From an uncultured Prevotella sp. (GTDB lineage: Bacteria; Bacteroidota; Bacteroidia; Bacteroidales; Bacteroidaceae): 49,036 bases of DNA. A program made the translations under genes and the position numbers. The DNA lies in assembly GCA_946548065.1 (NCBI GenBank), contig CAMNPM010000017.1, positions 1 to 49,036 of the forward strand, read 5' to 3'. The stretch's first letter is position 1. Every line of letters begins with the position of its first letter. Shown in pieces: positions 18,969 to 26,215 of this stretch. The notes beneath the pieces were generated by a model that saw only the letters and a list, made by a program, of their open reading frames with translations, was not told the DNA's origin and made no database searches.

Positions 18969-18976
18969 CAAAGATA
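18969..18976 (-). promoter_or_regulatory. -7 element for sbcDC
   Basis: TATCTTTG on the minus strand (18976-18969) matches the Bacteroidetes -7 consensus. The sbcD ATG is about 150 bases downstream, leaving a long leader with a small reading frame. Confidence 0.6.
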
Positions 18977-19152
18977 CGATTTTTTTTGCAATGAAGCGTA
19001 TAGTAACCACAAAAAATTCATTTCAACAAGCCTTGTGAACTGATTTTTGCCTCATTTCCTACCCAAAATCCTATCAGAAAAGCCAAGACAACATGCTCTG
19101 GGAAGGCATCATCATCGCTCTACCCAGGCATCACTCTCGCTCTTCCCACTCC

Positions 19153-19232
19153 TTTCGCAAGTACTTCGCAAGCCCAAACAGCTTGCTTGAGCTTGCCAAG
19201 TACTTGCTAAGTCCTTGCCAAGGGCTTGCCTG
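19153..19232. repeat. Degenerate tandem repeat downstream of the AlkD-like gene
   Basis: CTTGCCAAG/CTTGCTAAG and AAGTACTT units repeat about seven times (TTCGCAAGTACTTCGCAAG, GCTTGCCAAGTACTTGCTAAG, TCCTTGCCAAGGGCTTGCC) with a period near 11 bases. The stretch 19022-19286 holds no gene I can support beyond this. The function is unknown; it may end the transcript of the AlkD-like gene or be a mobile short repeat. Confidence 0.6.
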
Positions 19233-19286
19233 CACTATTCCAGAAGCATGTTCGCGATTGCCCTCATGAATATCTCGCTGGCAATC

Positions 19287-20132
19287 TCATCGAACGCCGT
19301 TTCTTGAACCGCCAACGTCAGCACGCATCCACTGCTGCCGTTCTTCGTCCGACATCTTCTCGATGGCGTAGCGCAGGGTGGTGCGGGGCATCTCGTGGAC
19401 ATGCTGACGGAGGAAATCGCGCAGCAGGTCCATGCCGCAGCGCTTGCCCATCTCGCGCAACATCCAGCCAACGGCCTTGTGCATCAGGTCGTGAGGATGG
19501 TGCAGATGTATCTCAGCATAGCGCAGGCACCACGACGGGTCGCCCTGCTGCGACGCCTTCCACGTGCAGACGATGCTCATGCGCTGTCGCCACAGGTTGT
19601 CGCTCTTTGCCAAGTCATCCAGCACATGTTGCTTATGTTCTCTGCCACTCACAAGAGCCGTGGGCAATAGCAGCCAATGTCCCAGTATCTTCGGTGCCGA
19701 CAAGTCCACCAGGTCCCAGTTGTTCGCCCGTTCCGCATACCGCAGGTACATCGTCAGAATCTCGTCGCGCCCACAGATGGCCTCCGCGTCGTAAAGCAGC
19801 CGTTTTGTCGATAGCCGCTCAAACCTGTCCACCAGTATCAGTAGTCCGCAGAGCCGCACCTCATGCCACTTCGACAACAGCAGTTCAGGCACTTCGTCTA
19901 TGGTTAATGGTTCACGGTTCAGGGTTAATGGTTCAGGGTTCAGGTCTAATGGTTCTTTATTCACGGCCAGCACAGCCTTGACCACCTCGCGTGTCTCTGG
20001 CACCTTCAGCCCCAGAAACTCGTCACCCTCGCCGTACTCACCCGGCCCAGTCTTGAAGAACCGCATCAGGACCTGCCGCTGCTCGTCGTTGCGCAGCGAC
20101 TCCATATACGCGATAACCTCCCTTGCCGTCAT
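19287..20132 (-). CDS. AlkD-like DNA alkylation repair protein (HEAT-like repeat glycosylase)
   Basis: AlkD-family proteins remove positively charged alkylated purines. The 281-residue protein begins 'MTAREVIAYMESLRNDEQRQVLMRFFKTGPGEYGEGDEFLG', like family members. It has 'YLRYAERANNWDLVDLSAPKILG', in which the Trp and Asp of 'NWDLVD' correspond to catalytic-site residues of AlkD. The HEAT-like helices continue to 'TTLRYAIEKMSDEERQQW'. Residues around 60-80 ('PLDLNPEPLTLNREPLT') are encoded by a tandem repeat and have no counterpart in the family. The ATG overlaps the stop of the peroxiredoxin gene by four bases, so both are in one transcript. Confidence 0.88.
   Translation of the reverse strand: MTAREVIAYMESLRNDEQRQVLMRFFKTGPGEYGEGDEFLGLKVPETREVVKAVLAVNKEPLDLNPEPLTLNREPLTIDEVPELLLSKWHEVRLCGLLILVDRFERLSTKRLLYDAEAICGRDEILTMYLRYAERANNWDLVDLSAPKILGHWLLLPTALVSGREHKQHVLDDLAKSDNLWRQRMSIVCTWKASQQGDPSWCLRYAEIHLHHPHDLMHKAVGWMLREMGKRCGMDLLRDFLRQHVHEMPRTTLRYAIEKMSDEERQQWMRADVGGSRNGVR
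19900..19955. repeat. GGTTAATGGTTCAGGGTTCA-type repeat inside the AlkD-like gene
   Basis: GGTTAATGGTTCACGGTTCAG, GGTTAATGGTTCAGGGTTCAG and GTCTAATGGTTC follow with a period of about 20 bases. The array is in frame and codes for a proline/leucine-rich loop near residue 70. Confidence 0.75.
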
Positions 20133-20581
20133 ACGCCCAGAATCTGCTCCGCGTGCTCCTTTGTCTTGATCTGCTTGCCCTGCAGGATTTGCTCGATGAT
20201 GCCCTCTTCGTTGATAACGAAGGTGGTGCGGATGGTACCCATCACCTTCTTGCCGTACATCGACTTCTCGCCCCAGGCACCCATCGCCTCCATGAGCGTC
20301 TTGTCCACGTCAGCAATCAGCGGGAAGGGCAGCTGGTGCTTCTCCTTGAATTTCTGATGCGAAGCGGCAGAGTCCTTACTCACGCCCACCACCTCGTAGC
20401 CCTGTGCCTGCAGTGCATCATAGTGGTCGCGCAGGCTGCAAGCCTCGCTGGTGCATCCGCTCGTATTATCCTTCGGGTAGAAGTACAGCACCAGCTTACG
20501 TCCACGATAGTCACTCAGACGGATGTCCCGTCCCTCTTCGTCCTTGCCCAGAATCTCGGGCGCCTTGTCACCTATGTTCAT
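20129..20581 (-). CDS. bcp: Thiol peroxidase of the BCP/PrxQ type
   Basis: A 150-residue peroxiredoxin that reduces hydroperoxides with thioredoxin. The motif 'YPKDNTSGCTSEACSLRD' holds both the peroxidatic (C43) and resolving (C48) cysteines five residues apart, as in E. coli BCP. 'VVGVSKDSAASHQKF' and 'GTIRTTFVINEEGII' are also typical. Start ATG at 20581 (or 20584, adjacent) is chosen because the longer open frame covers the promoter. The gene is followed without a gap by the AlkD-like gene (ATGA overlap), which links oxidative and alkylation protection. Confidence 0.95.
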   Translation of the reverse strand: MNIGDKAPEILGKDEEGRDIRLSDYRGRKLVLYFYPKDNTSGCTSEACSLRDHYDALQAQGYEVVGVSKDSAASHQKFKEKHQLPFPLIADVDKTLMEAMGAWGEKSMYGKKVMGTIRTTFVINEEGIIEQILQGKQIKTKEHAEQILGV

Positions 20582-20644
20582 CATATTGTTGTTATTTGGT
20601 AAATGTTGTGATATTCGCCTGCAAAGTTGAATCTTATTTCGTGG

Positions 20645-20652
20645 CAAAGTTA
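20645..20652 (-). promoter_or_regulatory. -7 element of the bcp/alkD-like operon
   Basis: TAACTTTG on the minus strand (20652-20645) matches the Bacteroidetes consensus, 60-odd bases before the bcp ATG. A second, weaker CAACTTTG lies closer to the gene. It is divergent from the promoter at 20698. Confidence 0.6.
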
Positions 20653-20697
20653 CGAAAAAGTTTTGTGAAAACTCAGCCTTTTCTGCTATTTTTTGAC

Positions 20698-20705
20698 TAC
20701 CTTTG
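20698..20705 (+). promoter_or_regulatory. -7 element of the AlkZ-related/radical SAM operon
   Basis: TACCTTTG on the plus strand lies 25 bases before the ATG at 20731, giving a leader of about 18 bases. Confidence 0.65.
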
Positions 20706-20730
20706 CACCCGAAGAAACAGAATAGGCAAG

Positions 20731-21393
20731 ATGAAAGAGATTTATAGTGCAGCAGAGTTGATGGCGTATATCCAGCAGATTGGTTTCCTGCCGCTGCTCA
20801 ACGGTGGCGTGGCGGGCTTCTCTGCAGAAGAAGTGGTCGCTGACGACTGCCGCTATGTGGTATTCCCCGATGGTGGGTGGGACTGGCCGTTGTGGAAGTG
20901 GAAGGGCGAGATTGTCACTGAGGGCAACTGCGTCTATGGCAAGTTCTTTGCCGGCAAAGCGGGCTTCGTCAGCCGGGCGTGGTGGCCCGACTTCTGCAAC
21001 TACCGTCGCAGTCGTCATCCGCAACCCGTAGAGGGCACCATCGAGGATGCCATCCTCACTACGCTCCGCGAGCAAGGCAGTCTCATCACACGCGAACTGC
21101 GTGCTGCCTGTGGCTTCGACGGGCCTAAGATGCGCAGCCGCTTCGACGGGTACATCACCCGCCTGCAGATGGGCTGCCACATCGTCACCGAAGACTTCGT
21201 CTATCCCACCGACCGGCACGGACGTGAATACGGTTGGGGCTGGTCGCTGCTCACCACGCCTGAAGCTCTGCTTGGTCGCGAGGCCTGCACCACCGACCAC
21301 ACGCCGCCGCAGTCCTACGACCGCCTCAAGGCCCACTTCCATACCATTCTCCCCACCGCCACCGACCGCCAGATAGAGAAACTCTTAGGGTGA
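20731..21393 (+). CDS. AlkZ-related protein
   Basis: A 220-residue protein beginning 'MKEIYSAAELMAYIQQIGFL' with a tryptophan-rich segment 'FPDGGWDWPLWKWKG' and a winged-helix part 'ILTTLREQGSLITRELRAAC'. It then has 'YGWGWSLLTTPEALLGREAC'. I recognise it as the short Bacteroidales family annotated AlkZ-related, distantly similar to the YcaQ/AlkZ winged-helix DNA glycosylases. It lacks most of a full-length AlkZ (about 400 residues), so an enzymatic role is unproven. ATG at 20731 fits the promoter; 49 bases separate it from the radical SAM gene, suggesting a joint transcript. Confidence 0.75.
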   Translation: MKEIYSAAELMAYIQQIGFLPLLNGGVAGFSAEEVVADDCRYVVFPDGGWDWPLWKWKGEIVTEGNCVYGKFFAGKAGFVSRAWWPDFCNYRRSRHPQPVEGTIEDAILTTLREQGSLITRELRAACGFDGPKMRSRFDGYITRLQMGCHIVTEDFVYPTDRHGREYGWGWSLLTTPEALLGREACTTDHTPPQSYDRLKAHFHTILPTATDRQIEKLLG

Positions 21394-21442
21394 TGCCGGC
21401 ATTAGCTGATGATAAAAAAAGCAAAAACCTGTTTAGCAACCG

Positions 21443-22735
21443 ATGTTGACAGAAAAGACCATGGAGAGGCTGCGGATTCTCGCAGAGTCGGCGAAGTACG
21501 ACGTGTCGTGCTCCTCCAGCGGCACCGTGCGCAAAGGCAAACAGGGCATGGTGGGCAACACCGTTGGCGGCGTGGGCATCTGCCACTCGTTTGCTGACGA
21601 CGGGCGCTGTATCTCTCTGCTGAAGGTGATGCTCACCAACCACTGCCGCTACGACTGTGCCTACTGCGTGAATCGCCGCTCCAACGACATTCCGAGGGCC
21701 ACGCTCAGCGTCTCAGAACTGGAGGAGATTGTAATGGAGTTTTACCGCCGCAACTACATCGAGGGTCTGTTCCTGTCGAGTGGGGTGGTGCGCACGCCCG
21801 ACTACACGATGGAGCGGCTGGTGGCCATCGTGCGCGACCTCCGGACGGTGCACCACTTCAACGGCTACATCCATCTGAAGACCATTCCCGGAGCGTCGCA
21901 GGAGATGCTGACAGAGGCCGGACGCTATGCCGACCGCATGAGCATCAACATCGAGATACCGAAGGAGGAGTCGCTCAAACGCTTAGCACCCGAGAAAGAC
22001 CACCAGAGCGTCTTCCTACCCATGAAGCAGATTCAGCAGGGGGTGCTGGAGAACAGGGAGGACCGGAAGAAATATCGCCACGCACCACGCTTCGTGCCTG
22101 CCGGACAGTCGACGCAGATGATTGTCGGAGCCACGCAGGAGTCCGACCTCGACATCCTGCGCATGTCGTCGGCCATGTATCAGCAGCCCACCATGCGGCG
22201 CGTCTATTATAGTGGCTACATCAGCGTGAACACCTACGACCCTCGTCTGCCCGTGCTGAAGCAGCCGCCACTGGTGCGCGAGAACCGGCTCTATCAGGCT
22301 GACTGGCTCATGCGCTTCTATCATTTCGATGTGGACGAGATTGTAGATGACGCCCACTCGCATCTCGACCTGGAGGTGGACCCGAAACTGGGGTGGGCAC
22401 TGCGCCATCCGGAATACTTCCCCGTTGACATCAACCGCGACGACTACGAGCGCATCCTCCGCGTACCGGGCATCGGGGTGCGCTCTGCCGTGCTCATCGT
22501 CAACTCGCGCCGCTTCAACCGCATCACGTCGTACCACCTGAAGAAGATGGGCGTGGTGATGAAGAAGGCAAAGTATTTCATCACCTGCGGCGAACTGACC
22601 AGCAACTTCTCGCAGCCCATCGTGGGCATCAACGAACTGCATCCTGAACGCCTGCGTCCCCTGCTGCTCTCGAAGGCACAGCAGAAGCGGGCAGCGGCAG
22701 AACAGCAACTGACGCTGGAATTTAGTGAAGAGTGA
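21443..22735 (+). CDS. Putative DNA modification/repair radical SAM protein
   Basis: A 430-residue radical S-adenosylmethionine enzyme. The cluster-binding motif is 'CRYDCAYC' (C68, C72, C75). The C-terminal third has a helix-hairpin-helix DNA-binding motif ('RVPGIGVRSAVLIVNSRRF'). The family is conserved as a pair with the TIGR03915 protein encoded next and is described as a putative DNA modification/repair system; the reaction is unknown. Extra cysteines occur near the N terminus (C23, C47, C56). The next gene starts 16 bases after its stop. Confidence 0.9.
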   Translation: MLTEKTMERLRILAESAKYDVSCSSSGTVRKGKQGMVGNTVGGVGICHSFADDGRCISLLKVMLTNHCRYDCAYCVNRRSNDIPRATLSVSELEEIVMEFYRRNYIEGLFLSSGVVRTPDYTMERLVAIVRDLRTVHHFNGYIHLKTIPGASQEMLTEAGRYADRMSINIEIPKEESLKRLAPEKDHQSVFLPMKQIQQGVLENREDRKKYRHAPRFVPAGQSTQMIVGATQESDLDILRMSSAMYQQPTMRRVYYSGYISVNTYDPRLPVLKQPPLVRENRLYQADWLMRFYHFDVDEIVDDAHSHLDLEVDPKLGWALRHPEYFPVDINRDDYERILRVPGIGVRSAVLIVNSRRFNRITSYHLKKMGVVMKKAKYFITCGELTSNFSQPIVGINELHPERLRPLLLSKAQQKRAAAEQQLTLEFSEE

Positions 22736-22751
22736 TAATGGCTACCGCACG

Positions 22752-23573
22752 ATGACGACATACATCTTCGACAATACACTTGACGGACTGCTGACGGCTG
22801 TGTTCGACAGTTTCGCCCTGCACCAGCAGCCGCAGTTGTTGGCTGAAGGCGAGCAACTGCCGCTGTTTGCTGACGAGCCCCACCGCGTGGTGACCGACGA
22901 GACGAAGGCCGCCCGCGTCTGGAAGGGTCTTGAGAAGCATCTGTCGCGTGAGGCCCTGCGCATCATCAGCATCAGTTGGATGTCGGAAGAGCGGACGCTC
23001 AACCAGCCGCTGTTCAACTATATCTGTAAGGTGTTCCTGGCGGGAAAGGACCTCTCCCACAACGCCTCCGACCCTGACGTGCTGGCTGTGCGCAACACCT
23101 GTCGCCGTGTGCTGCACGAGGAACAGCGCATGAAGCAGTTCATCCGCTTCCAGAAGGCGAAGGACGGCACCTACCTCGCCGTCGTCGCGCCCGACCACAA
23201 CGTGCTGCCGCTCATCATCGACCACTTCCAGGACCGCTTCAATGACCAGTCGTGGCTCATCTACGATGCCCGACGGCATTATGGCTACTACTATGGCAGC
23301 CCCTCGCTCGCCCAGCCCGACGCATCGCTCCCTTCGGCAAACAAAGACAAGGGTGCTGTCGTCCGCATCACCTTCGAGGACGAGACCTCGGTGCCCTTTG
23401 ACCTCACCAACGGCAAACTCGATGTCACCGTGCTCAGCACCGACGACCAACTATTCCAGGACCTCTGGCGCACCTACTTCAAGGCCATCTGCATCCGCGA
23501 GCGCATCAATCCCAAGAAACAACTCAACGACATGCCCCGCCGCTACTGGCGCTACATGACGGAGAAGAACTAA
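22752..23573 (+). CDS. TIGR03915-family putative DNA repair protein
   Basis: A 273-residue protein, 'MTTYIFDNTLDGLLTAVFDSF' to 'NDMPRRYWRYMTEKN', matching the partner family of the radical SAM DNA-repair protein. It contains 'FIRFQKAKDGTYLAVVAPDHNVLPLIIDHFQDRF' in the middle (a segment with DUF4130 character, found in uracil-DNA-glycosylase fusions). The ATG at 22752 is chosen; an in-frame GTG at 22725 would overlap the upstream stop. It must act with its neighbour; no catalytic residues can be named. Confidence 0.88.
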   Translation: MTTYIFDNTLDGLLTAVFDSFALHQQPQLLAEGEQLPLFADEPHRVVTDETKAARVWKGLEKHLSREALRIISISWMSEERTLNQPLFNYICKVFLAGKDLSHNASDPDVLAVRNTCRRVLHEEQRMKQFIRFQKAKDGTYLAVVAPDHNVLPLIIDHFQDRFNDQSWLIYDARRHYGYYYGSPSLAQPDASLPSANKDKGAVVRITFEDETSVPFDLTNGKLDVTVLSTDDQLFQDLWRTYFKAICIRERINPKKQLNDMPRRYWRYMTEKN

Positions 23574-23587
23574 TCAAAAAGAAAGAA

Positions 23588-23740
23588 ATGTGTAGCTTGG
23601 ACGACACTGAATATCAGACAGGGATAAAAGTAACAGACGAAGAGTTTGATTCCATCAACATTGAAAGACTGGATTTCCATAGTGAATGGAACTACGTAAT
23701 CAAGCCACAAACGTTCAGACAATTTAGTAACAGATCCTAA
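23588..23740 (+). pseudogene. Remnant of a transposase (ISAzo13-like C terminus)
   Basis: An ATG-to-TAA frame of 50 residues contains 'YQTGIKVTDEEFDSINIERL' followed by 'DFHSEWNYVIKPQ'. This resembles the C-terminal end of ISAzo13/Rhodopirellula-type transposases ('...GIKVsd...lnI...FHpeWNYti'). No other part of a transposase and no terminal repeats are visible. Assignment is from memory of the family pattern. Confidence 0.45.
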
Positions 23741-23778
23741 TTGAACTTTCCCTCCTTTTTTTATCATGAATTAGTGAG

Positions 23779-24885
23779 TTACTCGCTGTAGTTGTGATCG
23801 ACGATGATGGAGAAGTGGTAGTCGGGGAAGCGGCTGAGGAGGTCGCTCTCCATCGTGGCGGCAAATGCCTGGCCGTCTTTGACGCTCTCCTCCGGCACGA
23901 TGTCGATGGTAATCAGGTTGCGGTCTTCGTAGTAGAAGAAGGCGTGTACCTGGTGGACATCGGCATGGTGGGCAGCATAGTCCATGACGTCGTGCTGCAG
24001 TTTTCCTAAACCCTGCACATCGGTGTTGATGGCATAGATACCAACGGTCAGGATGACGTGGAACTGCTCGTAGATGCGGCTGGCGATGGCGCGTGTAAGC
24101 CGGTGGATGTCACGAGCGGTCATCGTGTCGTCCACGTTGACGTGCAGCGAACCAATCATGGTGTCGGGCCCGTAACTGTTGATGATGATGTCGAAGACGC
24201 CGTGGACCTCCTTGAAACTCATGACCTCCTGCTTCAGCCGGGCCACGAAATCGGGCGAGACGCGGCTGCCCAGCAGTTCGTTGATGGGCGAGGCGAGCAT
24301 CTCGTAGCCGGCCTTGAGGATGACCAGCGAGATGAGCGTACCGAAGATGCCGTCGAGGTTGACATCCCATATCAGCATGATAGCTGCCGAGATGAGCGTG
24401 CCCAGCGTGACGACGGCATCAAACAGCGCGTCGGCACCGCTGGCTATCAGCGCGTCGCTCTTCAGTTGTTCGCCCTTCTCCTTCACATAGCGCCCCAGCA
24501 CCAGTTTGACGGCAATGGCAACGATGATGACCGTCAGCGTCACCGTGGAGTATTGCGGCATGGTGGGCTCGATGATTTTCCTGACCGACTCTATCAGCGA
24601 CCCCACACCGGCCATGAGCACGATGACGGCGATGATGATGGCCGTGAAGTATTCGATGCGCCCGTGACCGAAGGGATGCTCGTGGTCGGCAGGGCGCTCC
24701 GAGAGCCGGGTGCCCACGATGGTGATGACGGCCGACAGCATGTCAGTCAGGTTGTTGACGGCATCCATGAGGATAGCCACCGAACCGGCGACCAGTCCCA
24801 CTGCGGCCTTAAACGATGCCAGCAGCACGTTTGCGGCTATGCCGATATAACTCGTCCGAATGATTTGTTTGTTCCTGTCCATCAA
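23779..24885 (-). CDS. Cation diffusion facilitator family metal exporter
   Basis: A 368-residue inner-membrane transporter with about six membrane helices and a cytoplasmic C-terminal domain of the CDF family ('VHGVFDIIINSYGPDTMIGSLHVNVDD'). It exports divalent metal against protons. Transport-site residues are N44-x3-D48 in helix 2 and D152-x3-D156 in helix 5. Zinc exporters usually have D/H-x3-D and H-x3-D here. N/D-x3-D with D-x3-D is the pattern described for manganese-type CDFs, so Mn(II) or Fe(II) is the better guess. It follows alanine dehydrogenase by 15 bases in the same direction. Confidence 0.9.
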   Translation of the reverse strand: MMDRNKQIIRTSYIGIAANVLLASFKAAVGLVAGSVAILMDAVNNLTDMLSAVITIVGTRLSERPADHEHPFGHGRIEYFTAIIIAVIVLMAGVGSLIESVRKIIEPTMPQYSTVTLTVIIVAIAVKLVLGRYVKEKGEQLKSDALIASGADALFDAVVTLGTLISAAIMLIWDVNLDGIFGTLISLVILKAGYEMLASPINELLGSRVSPDFVARLKQEVMSFKEVHGVFDIIINSYGPDTMIGSLHVNVDDTMTARDIHRLTRAIASRIYEQFHVILTVGIYAINTDVQGLGKLQHDVMDYAAHHADVHQVHAFFYYEDRNLITIDIVPEESVKDGQAFAATMESDLLSRFPDYHFSIIVDHNYSE

Positions 24886-24900
24886 TCAGATTTCATTCCT

Positions 24901-26007
24901 TTAAAAGAATTGTTTAGTGTAAGGCAAGCCCCAGACCTTGGCGACGGCTTCGTAGGTGCAATGGCCATCAACCATGTTGACACCTCGCGCCAATGAATGG
25001 TCATCGCGACAGGCCTGCTGCCAACCCTTGTCGGCCAGTGCCAGCACATAGCGCAGGGTAGCGTTGGTGAGGGCAATGGTGGAGGTATTGGGCACCGCTC
25101 CGGGTATGTTGGCAACGGCATAGTGGACAATGCCATCGACGGTATAGACGGGGTCGCTATGCGTAGTGGGATGTGAGGTTTCGAAACAGCCTCCCTGGTC
25201 GATGGCGACATCAACGAGTACGGTACCCTGCTCCATCAGTCCCAGCATGTCGTGGGTAATCAGTTTCGGAGCAGCATCGCCCGGAATGAGCACGGAACCA
25301 ATGACGATATCCACGGTGGGCAACTCGCGACGGATATTGTGCTCAGAGGAGTAGAGCGTATGCACGTTGGCAGGCATCTCAGCAGCCAACTGCTTCAGTC
25401 GGGGGAGCGACACATCGGTGATGGTGACGTCGGCTCCCATACCGGCAGCGATGCGGGCAGCAGCCTCGCCCACCGTTCCGCCACCCAGCACCAGCAAACG
25501 GGCGGGCTTGACACCAGGCACGCCAGCCATCAGTTTTCCCTTGCCTCCCTGCGTCTTCTGCAGATAGTAGGCTCCGTTCTGCGTAGCCATGCGTCCGGCA
25601 ACCTCGCTCATGGGTATGAGCAACGGCAGCGAGTGGTCGTCGCGCTCTACGGTCTCGTAGGCGATACAGGTGGCACCGCTCTTCAGCATGGCGTGGGTCA
25701 GTTCCTCCTCACAGGCGAAATGGAAGTAGGTGAAGACAACTTGTCCCTTCCTGACCAGCGGATATTCCGGGGCGATGGGTTCCTTGACCTTGACTATCAT
25801 CTCAGCCTCGCGATAGACATCCTCGATGGCGGGCAACAGTTGTGCGCCCACCGCCTCGTAGTCGCCGTCGCTGAATCCGCTGCCCTCCCCGGCAGTACGC
25901 TGCACATAGACAGTGTGTCCACGTCTTACTAACTCGGCAACACCCGACGGTGTCATGCCCACGCGGTTCTCGTTGTTCTTAATCTCTTTGGGAATTCCTA
26001 CTATCAT
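24901..26007 (-). CDS. ald: Alanine dehydrogenase
   Basis: The enzyme interconverts L-alanine and pyruvate plus ammonia with NAD. The 368 residues match the family: 'MIVGIPKEIKNNENRVGMTPSG' with the substrate-binding Arg, 'DMIVKVKEP'-type text ('AEMIVKVKEPIAPEYP'), 'GATCIAYETVE', the NAD motif 'LLVLGGGTVGEAAARIAAGMGADVTITD', and 'VLVDVAIDQGGCFETSHPTTHSDP'. Start ATG at 26007. Promoter at 26056-26085. It heads a two-gene transcript with the CDF transporter. Confidence 0.96.
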   Translation of the reverse strand: MIVGIPKEIKNNENRVGMTPSGVAELVRRGHTVYVQRTAGEGSGFSDGDYEAVGAQLLPAIEDVYREAEMIVKVKEPIAPEYPLVRKGQVVFTYFHFACEEELTHAMLKSGATCIAYETVERDDHSLPLLIPMSEVAGRMATQNGAYYLQKTQGGKGKLMAGVPGVKPARLLVLGGGTVGEAAARIAAGMGADVTITDVSLPRLKQLAAEMPANVHTLYSSEHNIRRELPTVDIVIGSVLIPGDAAPKLITHDMLGLMEQGTVLVDVAIDQGGCFETSHPTTHSDPVYTVDGIVHYAVANIPGAVPNTSTIALTNATLRYVLALADKGWQQACRDDHSLARGVNMVDGHCTYEAVAKVWGLPYTKQFF

Positions 26008-26055
26008 AACGGTTCAAGATTAATTGGTTCAACAATGAGGTAATAAAATATGATG

Positions 26056-26085
26056 CAAAGATACGAAATATCTGCGACATGACAA
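26056..26085 (-). promoter_or_regulatory. Promoter of ald
   Basis: On the minus strand TTG (26085-26083), 19 bases, then TATCTTTG (26063-26056). About 48 bases precede the ald ATG. Confidence 0.6.
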
Positions 26086-26129
26086 TGAATAAATTACAAA
26101 ATAATTTTAGTTACGCGCGGGGGGATGGT

Positions 26130-26179
26130 CAAATAAAGAATCACTTATTTGGCAGATAAAAGAAAAATGACTATCTTTG
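26130..26179 (+). promoter_or_regulatory. dnaG promoter with a dyad over the -33 box
   Basis: TTTG at 26148-26151, 20 bases, then TATCTTTG at 26172-26179: consensus elements and spacing. The -33 box is part of an inverted repeat CAAATAA (26130-26136) / TTATTTG (26145-26151), which could be a repressor site or a weak stem. Confidence 0.65.
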
Positions 26180-26215
26180 CGCATGAAATCGAAAACAAGG
26201 TCATAACTGAAGAGC

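Noticed and set aside
19235..19286. Frameshifted continuation of the AlkD-like protein
   Set aside because: A neighbouring frame stays open to 19235 with protein-like text, but the AlkD-like protein already reaches its normal C terminus ('LRYAIEKMSDEE').
20404..20730. Extended start for the AlkZ-related protein
   Set aside because: It would cross the bcp gene and both divergent promoters; ATG at 20731 fits the -7 element.
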